Source of the DNA: Tupaia tana
Lineage: Eukaryota; Chordata; Mammalia; Scandentia; Tupaiidae
Length of the DNA: 64,000 nt
Direction: 5' to 3'
Assembly (NCBI GenBank): GCA_026018925.1
Contig: JAKSZU010000008.1
Location: forward strand, 11,635,626 to 11,699,625
Notes under the pieces: generated by a model
Told to the model about the DNA's origin: nothing
Database searches by the model: none
Seen by the model: the letters and a program-made list of their open reading frames with translations, nothing else
In this document: positions 1 through 11,056 of the stretch, piece by piece
How positions within the stretch are numbered: position 1 is the stretch's first letter
How the letters are laid out: each line of letters begins with the position of its first letter
Made by a program: the position numbers and the translations under genes

Positions 1-57
1 ACCATCTGGAAAACTCTTGCAGGATATGACCCATGGACTCTAGACCTCCAAACAGTT
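1..57 (+). repeat. LTR-like fragment cut by the window start
   Basis: These first 57 bases are the reverse complement, with few mismatches, of 553-609. The two segments form arms of an inverted repeat about 0.5 kb apart. The minus-strand reading of 480-790 has the general look of an ancient mammalian LTR, so this is probably the edge of a second copy in the opposite orientation. Family assignment is inference. Confidence 0.4.
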
Positions 58-323
58 AGCCAGCTTATTTGGGTCATAAAGTTGATTTCTAGAGCATGCA
101 TATGAATGGCTTCAATATATTATTTTTGTAGGTGTACAGCAAGATTTATATTTTAAAATCACACTTATTAGACTTTATAGCTTAATTTTTTTAACATTAT
201 AATCAGAAAAAAATAATTCACCTTAATCCATTACATTGTTAATAACAGAAAATACCTGAGTCTGGGAAATTTAAGAGAATAGAGATTTATTCAACTCACA
301 GTTTGCCTTTTGCTGGTTTTTGT
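58..323. other. AT-rich unclassified DNA
   Basis: No gene, tRNA or recognisable repeat is visible. It is A/T-rich with short homopolymer runs. Confidence 0.4.
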
Positions 324-450
324 TAAGTTTATTTGTATCTTCCATGAAAAAAAGAGATAAAGAGAGACAGGGATAGAGAGACAGCATCTCCAGCAGGATC
401 CACATCATGATTCATGCTCAGCCAGCCCCCAAACACAGATACATACTTGT
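324..450 (-). mobile_element. SINE-B fragment
   Basis: The block runs from a TTTATTTGTATCTTCCATGA-like tail through an AGAGACAG-rich tract into 'tctccagcaggatcc' and 'cagccagccccc'. This matches the tail-to-body order of the other minus-oriented SINE-B copies at 28.9, 34.0, 34.7, 49.6 and 56.0 kb. The head is not recognisable beyond about 450. Confidence 0.45.
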
Positions 451-479
451 CTGGTATACTCAGGCACTCGGAGGTGGTG

Positions 480-790
480 AATGTGTGTCAGCCTCACAGA
501 GCTTCATGCTTTTATTTTGTTTATCACTGTAACATGGACTGGCCTCTTCAGTTAACTGTTTGGAGGTCCAGGGCCCATGGACCACATCCTGCAAGGATTT
601 TCCAGATGGTGGAGTCTCAAGGCCATGTGGGCACTGGGAGGGCAAGAATAAAGCAGAGTGGTTATGATCATTGTCTCTCTCTGGTCTCATTTTTTCTCCT
701 TATAAGCTCATCAGTAGTCAGTGATGGGGTCCCACCCTAACCATTTCATCACCCTCAAAGTCCCCACCTTTTGACAAATTGAGAGTATTA
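480..790 (-). repeat. Possible ancient LTR fragment
   Basis: Read on the minus strand, the order is a 'ttataagga' motif, an AGAGAGAGAC stretch, then 'catggccttgagactcc'. This resembles the layout of MaLR-type LTRs. Positions 553-609 recur inverted at 1-57. Assignment rests on pattern memory only. Confidence 0.3.
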
Positions 791-828
791 AACAAACCAC
801 AGCATCATTGACACATAATTCTACGTAT

Positions 829-1681
829 TATTTAGCAGCCCATGTTTGCCAGTACATTCTCTCTCAAGTAAAAGAAAAAAATGCTGCATCTTAGACCTTT
901 TGACTTCAAAGAAGAAAACACAACTTCTAGTAGGGTTGTTCAGTGTGTATACTACATCTGAGAATATTTCTCTGGCCCTATTTAAAGTCTTGTGAAAGTT
1001 GTTAGCCTTCATGGGACCCAGTAGGAAAGCTCTCTGGACTACACCTGGGCTATCTGACAAGGAGTCCTGCTGCCTGGACAAGACCACCTGGCCAACCCCG
1101 TATGTTAAAGGTGTGTGTGATAAGAAAAGACACTTGCGGGGTTTGTGGCAAGACTCAAAAGGAAAATCACAATGTAGATCTCTCCTTGGCATTCTGGAGG
1201 AATGCCATGCCAACTGCATCTGGAATAGGACAACTTACAAAATAGAACTATGTGTGTGCTACTGGGCTCTGAGGAAACAGCTTCTAATCATGGATCACTT
1301 AGTGACTATGAGAAATGTCCACCCTAAGCATGATCTGACCCTAGTCAGAAAGCCAGATGAGTCCAACAGTGACCCACTATAAGGATGGAGTTCACAGGAC
1401 CTCACTGTGTTGGCTCCCTCAATGGGACAGAAAGCCACTTGGTGGCAAGTAGATGACGGTGGACCCCACCCACTCTGGAAGAGACAACAATTTCTCCTTC
1501 ACAGATATGGATTACTGTTCTGGGTACAGATTTGTACATCTTGCCCACAGAACATCAGCCAGTTCCACTATCTGAGTGTTTATGGCCTGCGTGATCAGGG
1601 TAGCCACCTATCATTGCTGTGGTCTAGGGGACTGCTTTGTAATGCATGCCCAGGAAACAGCGTGTGATCCCCTGATCTTAT
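829..1681 (+). pseudogene. Endogenous retrovirus pol-like fragment, copy 1
   Basis: An ~850 bp segment holding two reading frames: 999-1382 (127 residues) and 1407-1667 (86 residues). The second contains TWWQVD followed by PLWKRQ, a context seen in ERV integrase cores. The first contains CYWAL, which I associate with the RNase H/connection part of ERV pol. The frames are separate and short, and the catalytic core is not recognisable, so it cannot encode a working enzyme. A second copy lies inverted at 5045-5888. The first frames differ at about 9 of 127 residues (about 93% identical). Homology ends at the same place on both sides in both copies, which suggests a repeated unit rather than chance remnants. 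Retroviral origin is inference from motifs; the duplication is directly visible. Confidence 0.5.
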
Positions 1682-1682
1682 A

Positions 1683-1925
1683 TTTTTGAAGTTTTTGCCT
1701 TAAGGAATGTACATTCACTGAGAGAGATAGAGCGAGAGGGAAAGGGAGAAATCATCCCCCAGAGGGATGGCCAGACTGCAATCCCTTCTCCATTCTCCTC
1801 TTGGGATTTTGGACATTCTCACACACATGCCTGGAGTAATTTTCAAACCACCAGGTCTGGCACACAATCCATGGTTAGCCATGTGGGAGTTCAGAGCCTA
1901 AACCACTACATCTCTTGCTGGCTTC
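1683..1925 (-). mobile_element. SINE-A, old subfamily
   Basis: Diverged copy, tail first: 'gtttttgccttaaggaatgt', AGAGAGA tract, 'atcatcccccagagggatgg', then the head ending 'cttgctggcttc'. It starts directly at the end of the pol-like segment. Confidence 0.75.
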
Positions 1926-1989
1926 ACCATGTGTATATTTTCTTAATGTAGAATACATTTATGGAAATCAAATTTTTGATTAAATAGAG

Positions 1990-2560
1990 TACACATTTCT
2001 TAGGCTTTAGAAACATATTGCCAAGTTGCCTCAGAATATTTACATCATTTTATGTCCTACAAAAGGTGTGAGAGTCGCTCTTTCCTCCCACATTGTGCAT
2101 TTCCTTAGTCTGATACCAGTAATTCTTTGTTTAGGTATGTTTTTCCACAAGTAACATTCTATTATTATTTTTTTAACGTTTATAGGCTAACGAATTTCTC
2201 CTTTTCTGAACTTCCTCTTTGGTTTCTTTTACCTTTGTTCTATTTGACAGTGTTGATATTTTTGCTATTGATCTTAGGATTCTTTATATAACTGAAGGTA
2301 GAAGTATTATACAAATTAAGGAAGGAATTTTGACATAAATCTCTTGTCATGCATGTTATAAATTTCATCCTGGTTTGTGGTTTCCTTCACATGTGATTGG
2401 TGGGATTTCATTTTAATTCAAAGAACTTATTTTCAAGAAATCCAGTAAATAAATTTCTTTATAATTTTGCATTTTAAAAATTCATCAAAAGAAATTTCTC
2501 ATTAACTGTATGTTCAAGGTTATAGCAACAATTTTTTTACAAAAGCATTTTATTCTATTC
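1990..2560 (+). repeat. Ancient L1 3'-region fragment
   Basis: A 'tgtgagagtcgctc...cccacattgtgc' stretch is followed by 'attcttt(atata)' and long T-rich text, in the order of the conserved segment upstream of old L1 3' ends. The better-preserved version is at 42.1-43.3 kb. It is highly diverged and its boundaries are approximate. Confidence 0.4.
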
Positions 2561-3085
2561 TGTCTGGAATTCTGGTATAAAAGAGGGATGTAATTTTATA
2601 CATTCAGTTTTTCAAATAGCTAGTTATGTAAGAACTATTTTATATGAAATGCCTCCTTAATTATATACTCAGTTTCTATTTATTGGAATCTATTTTTTAA
2701 TATATTTTAGTCTGTTGCACAAATCTGTGTCAACTATTCAACTATTTTATTAACGTTATGGGATTTCAGTTGAAATAATGTTATAATGACTTTTAACAGA
2801 TAGGAGTACAAGTTTCCCCTTTTTTATTGGTACTGTTTTGAAATTTTCTTGATGTGTCTTATAGATGAACTATAGAATCATGTTTTACTTTCCCGTCCAG
2901 CCATGTTTCTATGAGAGCTGTATTGCTCCTATAAATTGATAGGAGAGATAGGCATCTGGATGGTGGAGTTTCCTTCTCAGCATTACCATCTGCCTCTCTA
3001 TTTGTTTAAGTCTTCTGGTTGATGGCTCTCTGTGTTTTTTTCTTCTTCTTCATTTGAGTTTGGGTTCTACATACTTCTTTTTTCT
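2561..3085. other. AT-rich unclassified DNA
   Basis: No reading frame or clear repeat. It may be further eroded L1 sequence. Confidence 0.3.
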
Positions 3086-3158
3086 AAGAGAGATTTTTGC
3101 TACATGCACTCATAAGAGAGAGCAACTGAGACAGAAACTGAGAAATCACCCCACTTTT
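3086..3158 (-). mobile_element. SINE-A tail fragment
   Basis: Only the tail-proximal part remains: 'agagatttttgctacatgca', the AGAGAG tract and 'gagaaatcacccc'. The head is missing. Confidence 0.55.
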
Positions 3159-3367
3159 TAAGTTAAATTAAAGGAGCTTCCTTTACCAAGACTTTCCTCA
3201 CCTTTTCTTTCTCCTCCCAGAGTAAACAGCACCTTCTAGCTGTCTGTTACCATAGGCTGCACAGTTCCTGCACATTGCTGAGCTCTCTTCCTTGACTGCC
3301 CAGGACAGTAATCCACATAATTCGTGCTAGCTGGAGCAGACAACACCCACATTTGTTGTTGGTGTTT

Positions 3368-3606
3368 GTTTAGGCCATAGAGTTTGTACATTCACTGGAG
3401 GGACAGAGAGAGGGAAAGTGAAAACTCAGTCCCCAGGGGGGATGGCCACACCACAGTTCCTTCTCCTCCATTCTCATCTAGGGATTTTAGGCATACATGC
3501 ACATGCACCTGGCATGATTTTTCAAGCCACTGGGTCTGGGACTCGAAGTGTTGTTGACCACGTGAGAGTGCAGTGCCTTAAGCACCACTACATCTACTGG
3601 CCCCTC
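3368..3606 (-). mobile_element. SINE-A, old subfamily
   Basis: Near full length. It carries the hairpin remnant 'ccccaggggggatgg', 'ccttctcctccattctc' and a diverged head ending 'catctactggcccc'. Confidence 0.8.
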
Positions 3607-4371
3607 TCACAAATTAATGACTTAACACAATAAAGGGCTGTGGGTCTGTGGAACAGCTCACAACCAAGTGGTGATTCAGATTCAGTTTCCTTTTGCTTTC
3701 TGATGCTGCCATCTTAGACACGTGGCCTCCTTGGCTTCTACAGAGAGGAGAGAAAGGGTATAAGGACCTCACATCTTGGACAAAACTTGTAACAGGTGCT
3801 AACCTGACTTTGCAGAAACCTGGGAAAGGTGAATTTCCTTTGTGTTCAGGAAAAGGAAATGGAATTGGTAAACATTAAGCCAGCCTGCCACAACCATTCA
3901 AGGGCAAGATTTCTATCCCATCAGTTACAGTATTCGTAGCAGCGATCAGAGTGCTTGACACATCATACAGGTTTATAAATATAGAATGAATTAATAAATG
4001 TGTGAATAATGGAGTAAATGAGCTTAGGTCTATTTGACTACACAAATTTATGCAACAGCTAGAATCTGAATAGAAAACAGGAAGACACCTGCAACGGAGA
4101 TTTAGAGAAAGATGCTTTCAGAGAGAAAGCATGCCTTCAAGGAACCTTAAAAGCAGGAATGAGTTCTGCCAACATCCTGAAATAGCTTAGGGGTGGATAT
4201 TTCCCTAGTTAGGTCTCCGATGAGACGGCATTCCTGGCTGATACTTAAGTTGTAGTCCGACAAAACTTTTAAGCAGAGAAATCAGATAAAATGTGCCTGG
4301 ACTTTGGACGTACAGAAAATGTGAGATAACAAATTTATATTGTTTTAAGCCAATAAAAATAAATAAATAAA
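3607..4371. other. Unclassified DNA with a possible MIR 3' end
   Basis: Around 3945-4000, 'cagagtgcttgacacatca' followed by a 'gaatgaattaataaatg' tract looks like the end of a MIR/L2-type element. The 3640-3900 part may be old repeat, but I cannot name it. Confidence 0.3.
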
Positions 4372-4583
4372 CCAGGCCAGCTGGTGAGTGGTGGTTAAGG
4401 TGGCTGGATCCCACAAGGCTGACTGCACACACGAGTCCCAAGAGGGGAATGGAGGAGAAGGAATTGAAGTGTGGCCATCCTCCCTGCAGAGTGATTGCTC
4501 AGTCCCCTCCCCTTCCCCGTCTCTTTGTTTCTCTCTGGTGAGCATACATGCCCTATAACAGAAACTTAAATAAATAAATAAAC
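4372..4583 (+). mobile_element. SINE-A, old subfamily, internally deleted
   Basis: The head 'ggccagctggtgagtggtgg' is followed by 'aagaggggaatggaggagaa', skipping about 45 bp seen in other copies, and ends in (TAAA)n. It has the old-type head. Confidence 0.75.
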
Positions 4584-5044
4584 ATAAATGAAAATGAGAA
4601 ATACTACTTCATTCTTTACTCAAGTTAGATCTTCAGCCACCTTCTCCTCATTCTACGCTCTGGCTCTGGGTACAGGGAGTCCAAGATACCAGGAGGTGGT
4701 CCTTGTTGAAAGCATGTTGGGGTGTTTTCTGTGTGCCATGGTGAGAATTAGGATCCTTAAAGCCACGGAGCCCATAGTTGTGGAATGGGAAGCATGAACT
4801 CCTCATGTATATCACTGGAAATGAATATAAGTGAGACCTTTCTTTCTTCTACCCCTTGGTCCCTGGACTCAGGTATCCTGCCTAAGGGAGACACAGCTTC
4901 AGTGATGGTGTTGACTTAGGCTGTGCACCAGATCCTGGGGGATGACTACCTACTTTCCATGGTATTGTTTCTAACCTCATATCTCAACTTACCTTCCTTT
5001 TCATCACTCTATCGGGCAAGCATGTCCTGGATTGAGGTAGATGA
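4584..5044. other. Unclassified DNA beside the inverted pol-like copy
   Basis: No convincing coding sequence. A 69-codon frame at 4588-4797 has no recognisable family. It could be flanking sequence of the ERV fragment, but nothing here shows that. Confidence 0.25.
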
Positions 5045-5888
5045 AAAGATCAGAGGATCACAAGCTCTTTGTTGAGCATGCATTAAAAATCAGTCCCCTA
5101 GACCACAGCAATGATAGGTGGCTACCCAATCATGCAGTTCATAAACACTCAGATAGTGGAACTGGCTGACGTTCTGTGGGCAAGATGTACAAATCTGTAC
5201 CCAGAATAGTAATCCATACCTGTGAAGGAGAAATTGTTGTCTCTTCCAGAGTGGGTGGGGTCCACTGTCATCTACTTGCCACCAAGTGGCTTTCTGTCCC
5301 ATTGAGGGAGCCAACACAGTGAGGTCCTATGAGCTCCATCCTTATAGTGGGTCACTGTTGGGTTCACCTGGCTTTCTGACTAGGATCAGATCATGCTTAG
5401 GGTGGACATTTCTCATAGTCACTAAGCGATCCTTGACTAGAAGCTGTTTTCTCAGAGCCCAGTAGCACACACATAGTTCTATTCTGTAAGTTGTCCTATT
5501 CCAGATGCAGTTGGCATGGCCTTCCTCCAGAATGCCAAGGAGAGATCTACATTGTGATTTTCCTTTTGAGTCTTGCCACAAACCCCGCAAATGTCTTTTC
5601 TTATCACACACACCTTTAACATACGGGGTTGGCCAGGTGGTCTGGTCCAGGCAGCAGGACTCCTTGTCAGATAGCCCAGGTGTAGTCCAGAGAGCTTTCC
5701 TACTGGGTCCCATGAAGGCTAACAACTTTCACAAGACTTTAAATAGGGCCAGAGAAATATTCTCAGATGTAGTATACACACTGAACAACCCTACTAGAAG
5801 TTGTGTTTTCTTCTTTGAAGTCGATAGGTCTAAGATGCAGTATTTTTTCTCTTACTTGAGAGAGAATGTTCTGGCAAACATGGGCTAC
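5045..5888 (-). pseudogene. Endogenous retrovirus pol-like fragment, copy 2 (inverted)
   Basis: Reverse-complement partner of 829-1681. The 127-residue frame is kept at 5342-5725, and a shortened 75-residue version of the second frame is at 5090-5317. On the opposite strand a 128-codon frame (5505-5891) is only a shadow that both copies share. Substitutions are scattered and the frame length is the same in both copies, so the two have not diverged far. The strand opposition could reflect independent insertion of a repeat unit or an inverted duplication. Flanks beyond the 850 bp do not match, which favours independent insertion. Confidence 0.5.
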
Positions 5889-6564
5889 TAAATCTCTAAA
5901 ATGTTATGTAGCAGGCCCTAAGACACTGCAAGTTTTATCTCCGACAGGTGTTTTACCAAAGCCTCCAGCAAACCTGTTGCTTTAACTCCCCTAGTCCAAT
6001 AAGTATAAAGCCAATAAGATAATGGACAAGTCTGACAGTCTCTAGTCTGCCCAGATGGTCGAAAACTCTTGGTAGAAGAGAGGCTGTGAGAGTTAAATAT
6101 AGTCCTGAGTCATGAATATGATCTTCTGTTACTAAAGCGACATTTAAGAACAAACTTCGAGATGGTATTGACTCTCAGATGGGCAGGAAAATGTATGATT
6201 AGAGGGAGATTATTCCTGTAGCTTCAGATATACTGTTTCATTCCTTTAGTCTAGTTCTGGGAATACAACTGTTTATTAAATTTTTATTTTAAAAAATAAT
6301 TATTCTTTAAAAGATTTAAATATTAAAAAGAAATTTAACATTAGGAAAAGGTGAAAGGTAAGAGATAAAGGCATGGCCAGAGGGATCTAACAGGTAGGGG
6401 GCAGGAAGGAAGATTTCTCCTGAGCAAATAAACCTGACCATATGATAGGGGACATGATGGGACATCACAGGGACAACACAGCAAATACATGGTTCTGGAA
6501 GAGACTGCATCAAGTGTTAGGAATAATAGAAGGGTCACATCTGCTTCAAGGAAGAAATAGATAC
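5889..6564. other. Unclassified DNA
   Basis: A minus-strand 66-codon frame (5953-6153) precedes the pol-like segment in transcription order, but I recognise no domain in it. The rest is AT-rich. Confidence 0.25.
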
Positions 6565-6829
6565 GGGACCAGCAGTTAGCAAAATGGCTATGTCGCTGGA
6601 CTCCCATGTAGTCGACCGCGGTTCGCGTCCCTGACCCGATGGCTTAAAACTCATGCTGGGTGCGTGTGTGTGTGTGCCCAAGATCCCAAGAGGAGAATGG
6701 AAGAGAAGGGATTGTGGCGTGGCCATCCCCCCTGGGGGGTGATTTCTCGCTTTCTGTCTCTCTGTCTGGTGAGTGCACGCACCCTATAGCTAAAACCTCT
6801 CCAAAAAAAGAAAAAAAGAAAAAGAAAAA
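6565..6829 (+). mobile_element. SINE-A, young
   Basis: Full length, with CpG-bearing head and hairpin 'cccccctggggggtgat'. It is flanked by a target-site duplication 'aatagatac' (6556-6564) and 'aatagatgc' (6832-6840). Confidence 0.93.
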
Positions 6830-8198
6830 TGAATAGATGCAAATATAACTGATTTTGTCCACATGAAGGTCAGGAGGTTAAGAGATGGGACTTCATGCTG
6901 AATGGCTTCATTTTCTCTGCAAGGTCAAGGCAAGGTCATTCAAAAGCAAGAAGGCAGTGGTGGTGTAGAGGGCATGAAGGTAACAGTGAATGACCTGTGG
7001 GGACACAGAAAAGCTTATGCAAGAAATGCTGAGCTCAGCCGAGAGCCCAGATGCGTTCCTGAAAGTATGGCCATGCCATGTTCCTCCAGCTGCATTCCGA
7101 AGCCCAGGGAGATAATCATGGAGAAAATCAATGATTTGATTCATGCAAGATTGGGAGATTTCAGGGGAGATGTGGGAGAAAGAAAAGGGAGTAAAAATAT
7201 TGCTAGTGTAAACAAGGCAATATCTGGAATAGAGGCTGGGCAGAGGAGGAAGGAAAATCCAGAGGATGGAATGTGGTGAGGTAGAAAGAGAGAAGGAAAA
7301 CGGGGAAAGTGAAACCAGAGTGAAAGGAAAGCCATGAGCATAGGTAAGATAAAGCACCACACCTGGGCAATGTTGGCCATCAGGTGATACCAGCAGCCCG
7401 GTGTGGCTAGCAAGTCTCTTGGATGGTAAGCACAGTAGGGTAGGACCCTCCTGCTGTGTCCCGAAAGTCTAGCCAAGCATCTGATCTTGTCGACAGAGAA
7501 AGATTAGGTCTAAAAGTGTATGGATGATTATAATTAGTGATGCATTGCAATGTAAAATAACAGAGATGGAGCAATTTGGGAAAAGAAGAGGCAGGCAGTG
7601 ACTATGACAAAGGTGAGTAAAATGTAGTATGAGAATACAGTGCCATTGGAGTTGGGGACATTCAGTGACTTTGGATAAGTCTCCCAGGTAAGGAAGTTAC
7701 TTGAAAACAAGCATCAAGCATCTCATGGCAAAGGGTATCACACAGAACACGCATGTCTCCTCTAGCTTGGTGCGTGTGGTGTTCTCGATGATGTGGTCAG
7801 TTGCTCGACATTTTATACAGACAATTGTGATTTTTGCATCCACTTCAGAGTTTGTGATGAGGTGACAGTTATATGGTAAGTGCACCCATAAAGATGCTCT
7901 TGTCACTGGTCCATACAGAATCTTTTGGGTGCACCCAATATGACCTTGACTACACAGCATCCCAGATCCATCCCGTTAAATACAACGTGTTTAATCTTGT
8001 AACACAATTAACGCAAGCCTGAGCAATTAGTGGGCCTTTTAATTCAGAGGAAATAAAAACTACAGGCAATACAATCTAGCAAAGTATGCGTCATAAAGCC
8101 TGTTTCCTTGCATTAGTTCTTCTAAACATCTTAAGTCTTTGTTTTCTTTGCCAACTTGCTGATCTATCAAAAGTGATATATATAAAATTATTATTTTT
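6830..8198. other. Unclassified DNA, no gene seen
   Basis: Overlapping frames occur on both strands at 6902-7476 (up to 150 codons). They are low-complexity readings of purine-rich DNA on one strand and pyrimidine-rich on the other. A minus-strand 87-codon frame at 7697-7960 is of mixed composition but matches no family I know. Confidence 0.35.
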
Positions 8199-8410
8199 TC
8201 AACATATATTTATAGATTATCTTCTATGATCAAGGCATCATGCTAGAGGTTGTTGGGGAAAACAAGTAGCAACTAAATATGCCTCGAGTAGCTTAAGAGT
8301 TTAAAGAAAAATTAAATCTGTGCACAAGTGGCTATAAAACAGCTCGGAGTGCAATAGGGTTCTAAGATGCCATCAGCTAAAATTCCCCTTCCAAACGTAA
8401 AAGATAATAC
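8199..8410 (+). repeat. Ancient interspersed repeat
   Basis: 'caacatatatttatagatta', 'gatcaaggcatcatgctaga', then 'aacaagtagcaactaaatat' follow the order of a common old mammalian repeat end. Related text occurs at 13.2, 18.65, 24.5 and 36.95 kb. I cannot choose between L1 and L2-type families. Confidence 0.35.
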
Positions 8411-8529
8411 TCCACAGAATTAATATAGCACTCTTACTTATAGTTGGTGGCATTACAAAAGTACACATACCTTCTGGAAAATTTAATTTGTCAATATGTG
8501 TTAAGGGCAAGAGTAGGGTTATTTGGCTG

Positions 8530-8794
8530 TTTTTTTTTTTTTTTTTTTTTTAATGTTTTTGCTATAGAAAGTGTGCGCTCGCCAGAAAGACAGAGAGATA
8601 CAGAAAGAAAGCAAGAAATCACCCCCAGGGGGGATGGGCATGCCACAGTCCCCTCTCTTCCATTCTCCTCTCAGGATCTTGGGCACGCACACACACCTGT
8701 CCAGCATGAGTTTAAGCCACCTGGTCCGGGACTCGAACCACGGTTGACTACATAGGAGTCCAGTGACATAGCCATTACTCCAACTGCTGGTTCC
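8530..8794 (-). mobile_element. SINE-A, young-intermediate
   Basis: Poly(T) tail of about 22, hairpin 'cccccaggggggatggg', head ending 'caactgctggttcc'. Flanking duplication 'agtagggtt' sits at about 8512 and 8800. Confidence 0.92.
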
Positions 8795-8935
8795 ACAAAA
8801 GTAGGGTTTTAACGTCCAAGACTCTTATGTGGGCCAAGCCTGAGGGGCCACATCCTGCTAGAATAGGTGCTGAGAGGAACCAGGCTGAGAACAGTCAGAG
8901 TCTGGTACACACCGTGAAATCTTTGTTGCTTAGTC

Positions 8936-9598
8936 CCTTGTGTACCTGTAACTGAATGCCACAGACTAGATAATTTATAAAGAAACAAATTTTATTTCTT
9001 ACAGTTCTGGAAGCTGAGAAGTTCAAGATCAAGAGACCTGACTGGATGAGGATCTTCTGCTGTTTCGTTCTATGACACCTCGAAGGCACAAGGCAAGAAA
9101 GTACTCATGACAAAGAAGAGGACCAAACTCATCCTCTTATCAAGAACCCACTCCGGGAACCAGCAGTTAGCGTAATGGCTATGTTGCTGGACTCCCACAT
9201 AGTCCACCGCGGTTCGCGTCCCGGACCCAGTGGCTTAAAACTCACGCCGGGAGCATGTGCGTGCGTGCCCAAGATCCCGAGAGGAGAATGGAGGAGAAGG
9301 GATTGCGGCATGACCATCCCCCCTGGGGGGTGATTTCTCGCTTTCTGTCTCTATGTCTCTCTCTGTCTGTCTGGCAAGCGCACGCGCCCTATAGCAAAAA
9401 CCTCTCCAAAAAAAAAAAAAAAAAAGAACCACTCCCACAAGAACTAACCCATGCCCATGATAAGGGCGTTTATTCACTCATGAAAGCAGAGCCTCCATGA
9501 CCTAATCACCTCTCATTAGGTCTCCCACTTCCATGCTGTTGTGTTGGGAGTAAGTTTTCAGCAAATTAACTTTGTGGGACACATTCAAACCATAGCAC
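8936..9598 (-). repeat. MaLR-type LTR (MST/MLT1-like), split by a SINE
   Basis: In plus orientation it begins 'tgtacctgtaactgaatgcc', runs through 'tttcttacagttctggaagc' and ends 'ggacacattcaaaccatagc'. These are hallmarks of a reversed MST/MLT1 LTR. A SINE-A at 9155-9425 interrupts it, and the LTR resumes at 'aagaaccactcccacaagaa'. The LTR therefore predates that SINE. Confidence 0.8.
9155..9425 (+). mobile_element. SINE-A, young, inside the MaLR LTR
   Basis: Full length with CpG-rich body. The target-site duplication 'aagaacccactcc' (9142-9154) and 'aagaaccactccc' (9424-9436) is made of LTR sequence. Confidence 0.95.
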
Positions 9599-10647
9599 TT
9601 AGTGTGTTGAAAAGTTTTAGAGTAAGAGGTAGGGGAGAAAAGACATCAGAATAAAGACGGCCTGATAGTGGACCGGAAAACCTGAGGCAAATCCATGAAA
9701 GGGGCGAAACCGGGATCGAGAGAGCAGCAGTGGTGTCCTACAGCTGGAAGGAGGCCCGGCAGCAGCGGGGAGCAGACAGACCCTTTCACAGGCTGCACCC
9801 CAGCTCTGCACTGGCCTGATGTGCCAGATCTGTTGACATGCTCCAGGATAAAATCAGAAAATTATTTTATTTTTATACTTTCCTACTCAAACCTAAGGAA
9901 CTAACACAAATATATTAGATAAGTCTTATTTTTAAAGTATGTGTTTTATTATTTCCGTGTATTATCGATCGTTGAAAGAGGAAAGCAGGGCCCAGCATGA
10001 TGTACGCACTGTGATACAGCTAAGGAAGAGAAACGTTTTAAGAATGACTGAAGAGGAAAGACAGCAATCATTGTGTTTAGATGATGGTACTATGAGTAAT
10101 TTCCCTAGTTTCTTATTATGTGTTATTTTCTGAAATAGTATTATGGCAATTGTACTTTTACAATGAACATCACAAAATGGAAAAAGTGTTTTTCCTGAAG
10201 ATGGACTTACTGAAGCACAGGAGAGAATGTATTATTTTCATTTAAGCTGAGTAGTGGTATGAGTAACACAGATAGTACAGAACTTGCAAACTACTTAGAC
10301 ATGTCCAGAGATTGGATAGGCCCATGTTGGGGAACACGTCCTCTCCCTCAAGAGAATCCTGGCTTGGTGAGTCAAATCAACCAACCTGGAACAACCACTG
10401 GACAGAAAACGGGGCTATCGATTAGACCTGGGAGGCAGGACTGGTAGAGGGCATCTGACCTGCACCTGGGAGAAGAGCAGTGTCAGTCATTGCAGGTGTG
10501 AGGAGGACAACGGGCAATATCTTCTCGACATGCAAAGGCAGAAAGGAATCTAGATTGCTTAGAGAGCTATGGAGAGGCCTGGGCAGATAAGACTGAGACG
10601 TAGTAGGGAAGGGCAGTGGTTTATCAATTGCAATAAAAGGGGAAACC
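9599..10647. other. Unclassified DNA
   Basis: Short frames only (at most 69 codons), with no recognisable domain or repeat. Confidence 0.35.
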
Positions 10648-10905
10648 CTGGTTCAGCTGGTGGCATGGTGGTTAATGTGGCTGGATGCTACATGGCATAC
10701 TGCATGATTCAACACCCAGAGCTGGCAGTTTGAAAAACACACCAGGTGTGTATGCATGCATGCCCAAAATCTCGAGAGGAGAATGGAGGAGAAGCAACCG
10801 CACCATGATCATCCCCGCTAAAGGGTGCTTTCTCACTTTCTCTCTCTCTTTCTCTTTCTTTCCCACAAGCACATGAACCCTACAGCAAATTATAAATAAA
10901 TAAAA
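10648..10905 (+). mobile_element. SINE-A, old subfamily
   Basis: Head 'ggttcagctggtggcatggt', body 'gagaggagaatggaggagaa', weak hairpin 'atccccgctaaagggtg', and an AAATAAATAAA tail instead of the CCTCTC-A tail. Confidence 0.85.
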
Positions 10906-11056
10906 ATGGAAAGCCCAATAATCTGGACCTATATAACTTGTCAAATTTTCTAGAAGTGTCAGCCCACCCACAGGCCCTCTCGGTGGCTTCGCTACTAGTG
11001 ATTTAGCCTCCAGTTGTCACTTCTGAGGAAAGGTAGCCTTTCTGGTAACTCCATCC

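Noticed and set aside
6908..7476. 150- and 111-codon minus-strand frames
   Set aside because: Phe/Ser/Leu-rich reading of pyrimidine-rich DNA, with no domain.
7697..7960. 87-codon minus-strand frame as a possible exon or pseudogene
   Set aside because: Balanced composition, but I recognise no protein family and see no intron borders or retrocopy features.
9155..9230. tRNA genes at SINE heads
   Set aside because: Box-A and B-like motifs exist, but the heads do not fold into a credible tRNA by eye and are followed by SINE bodies.
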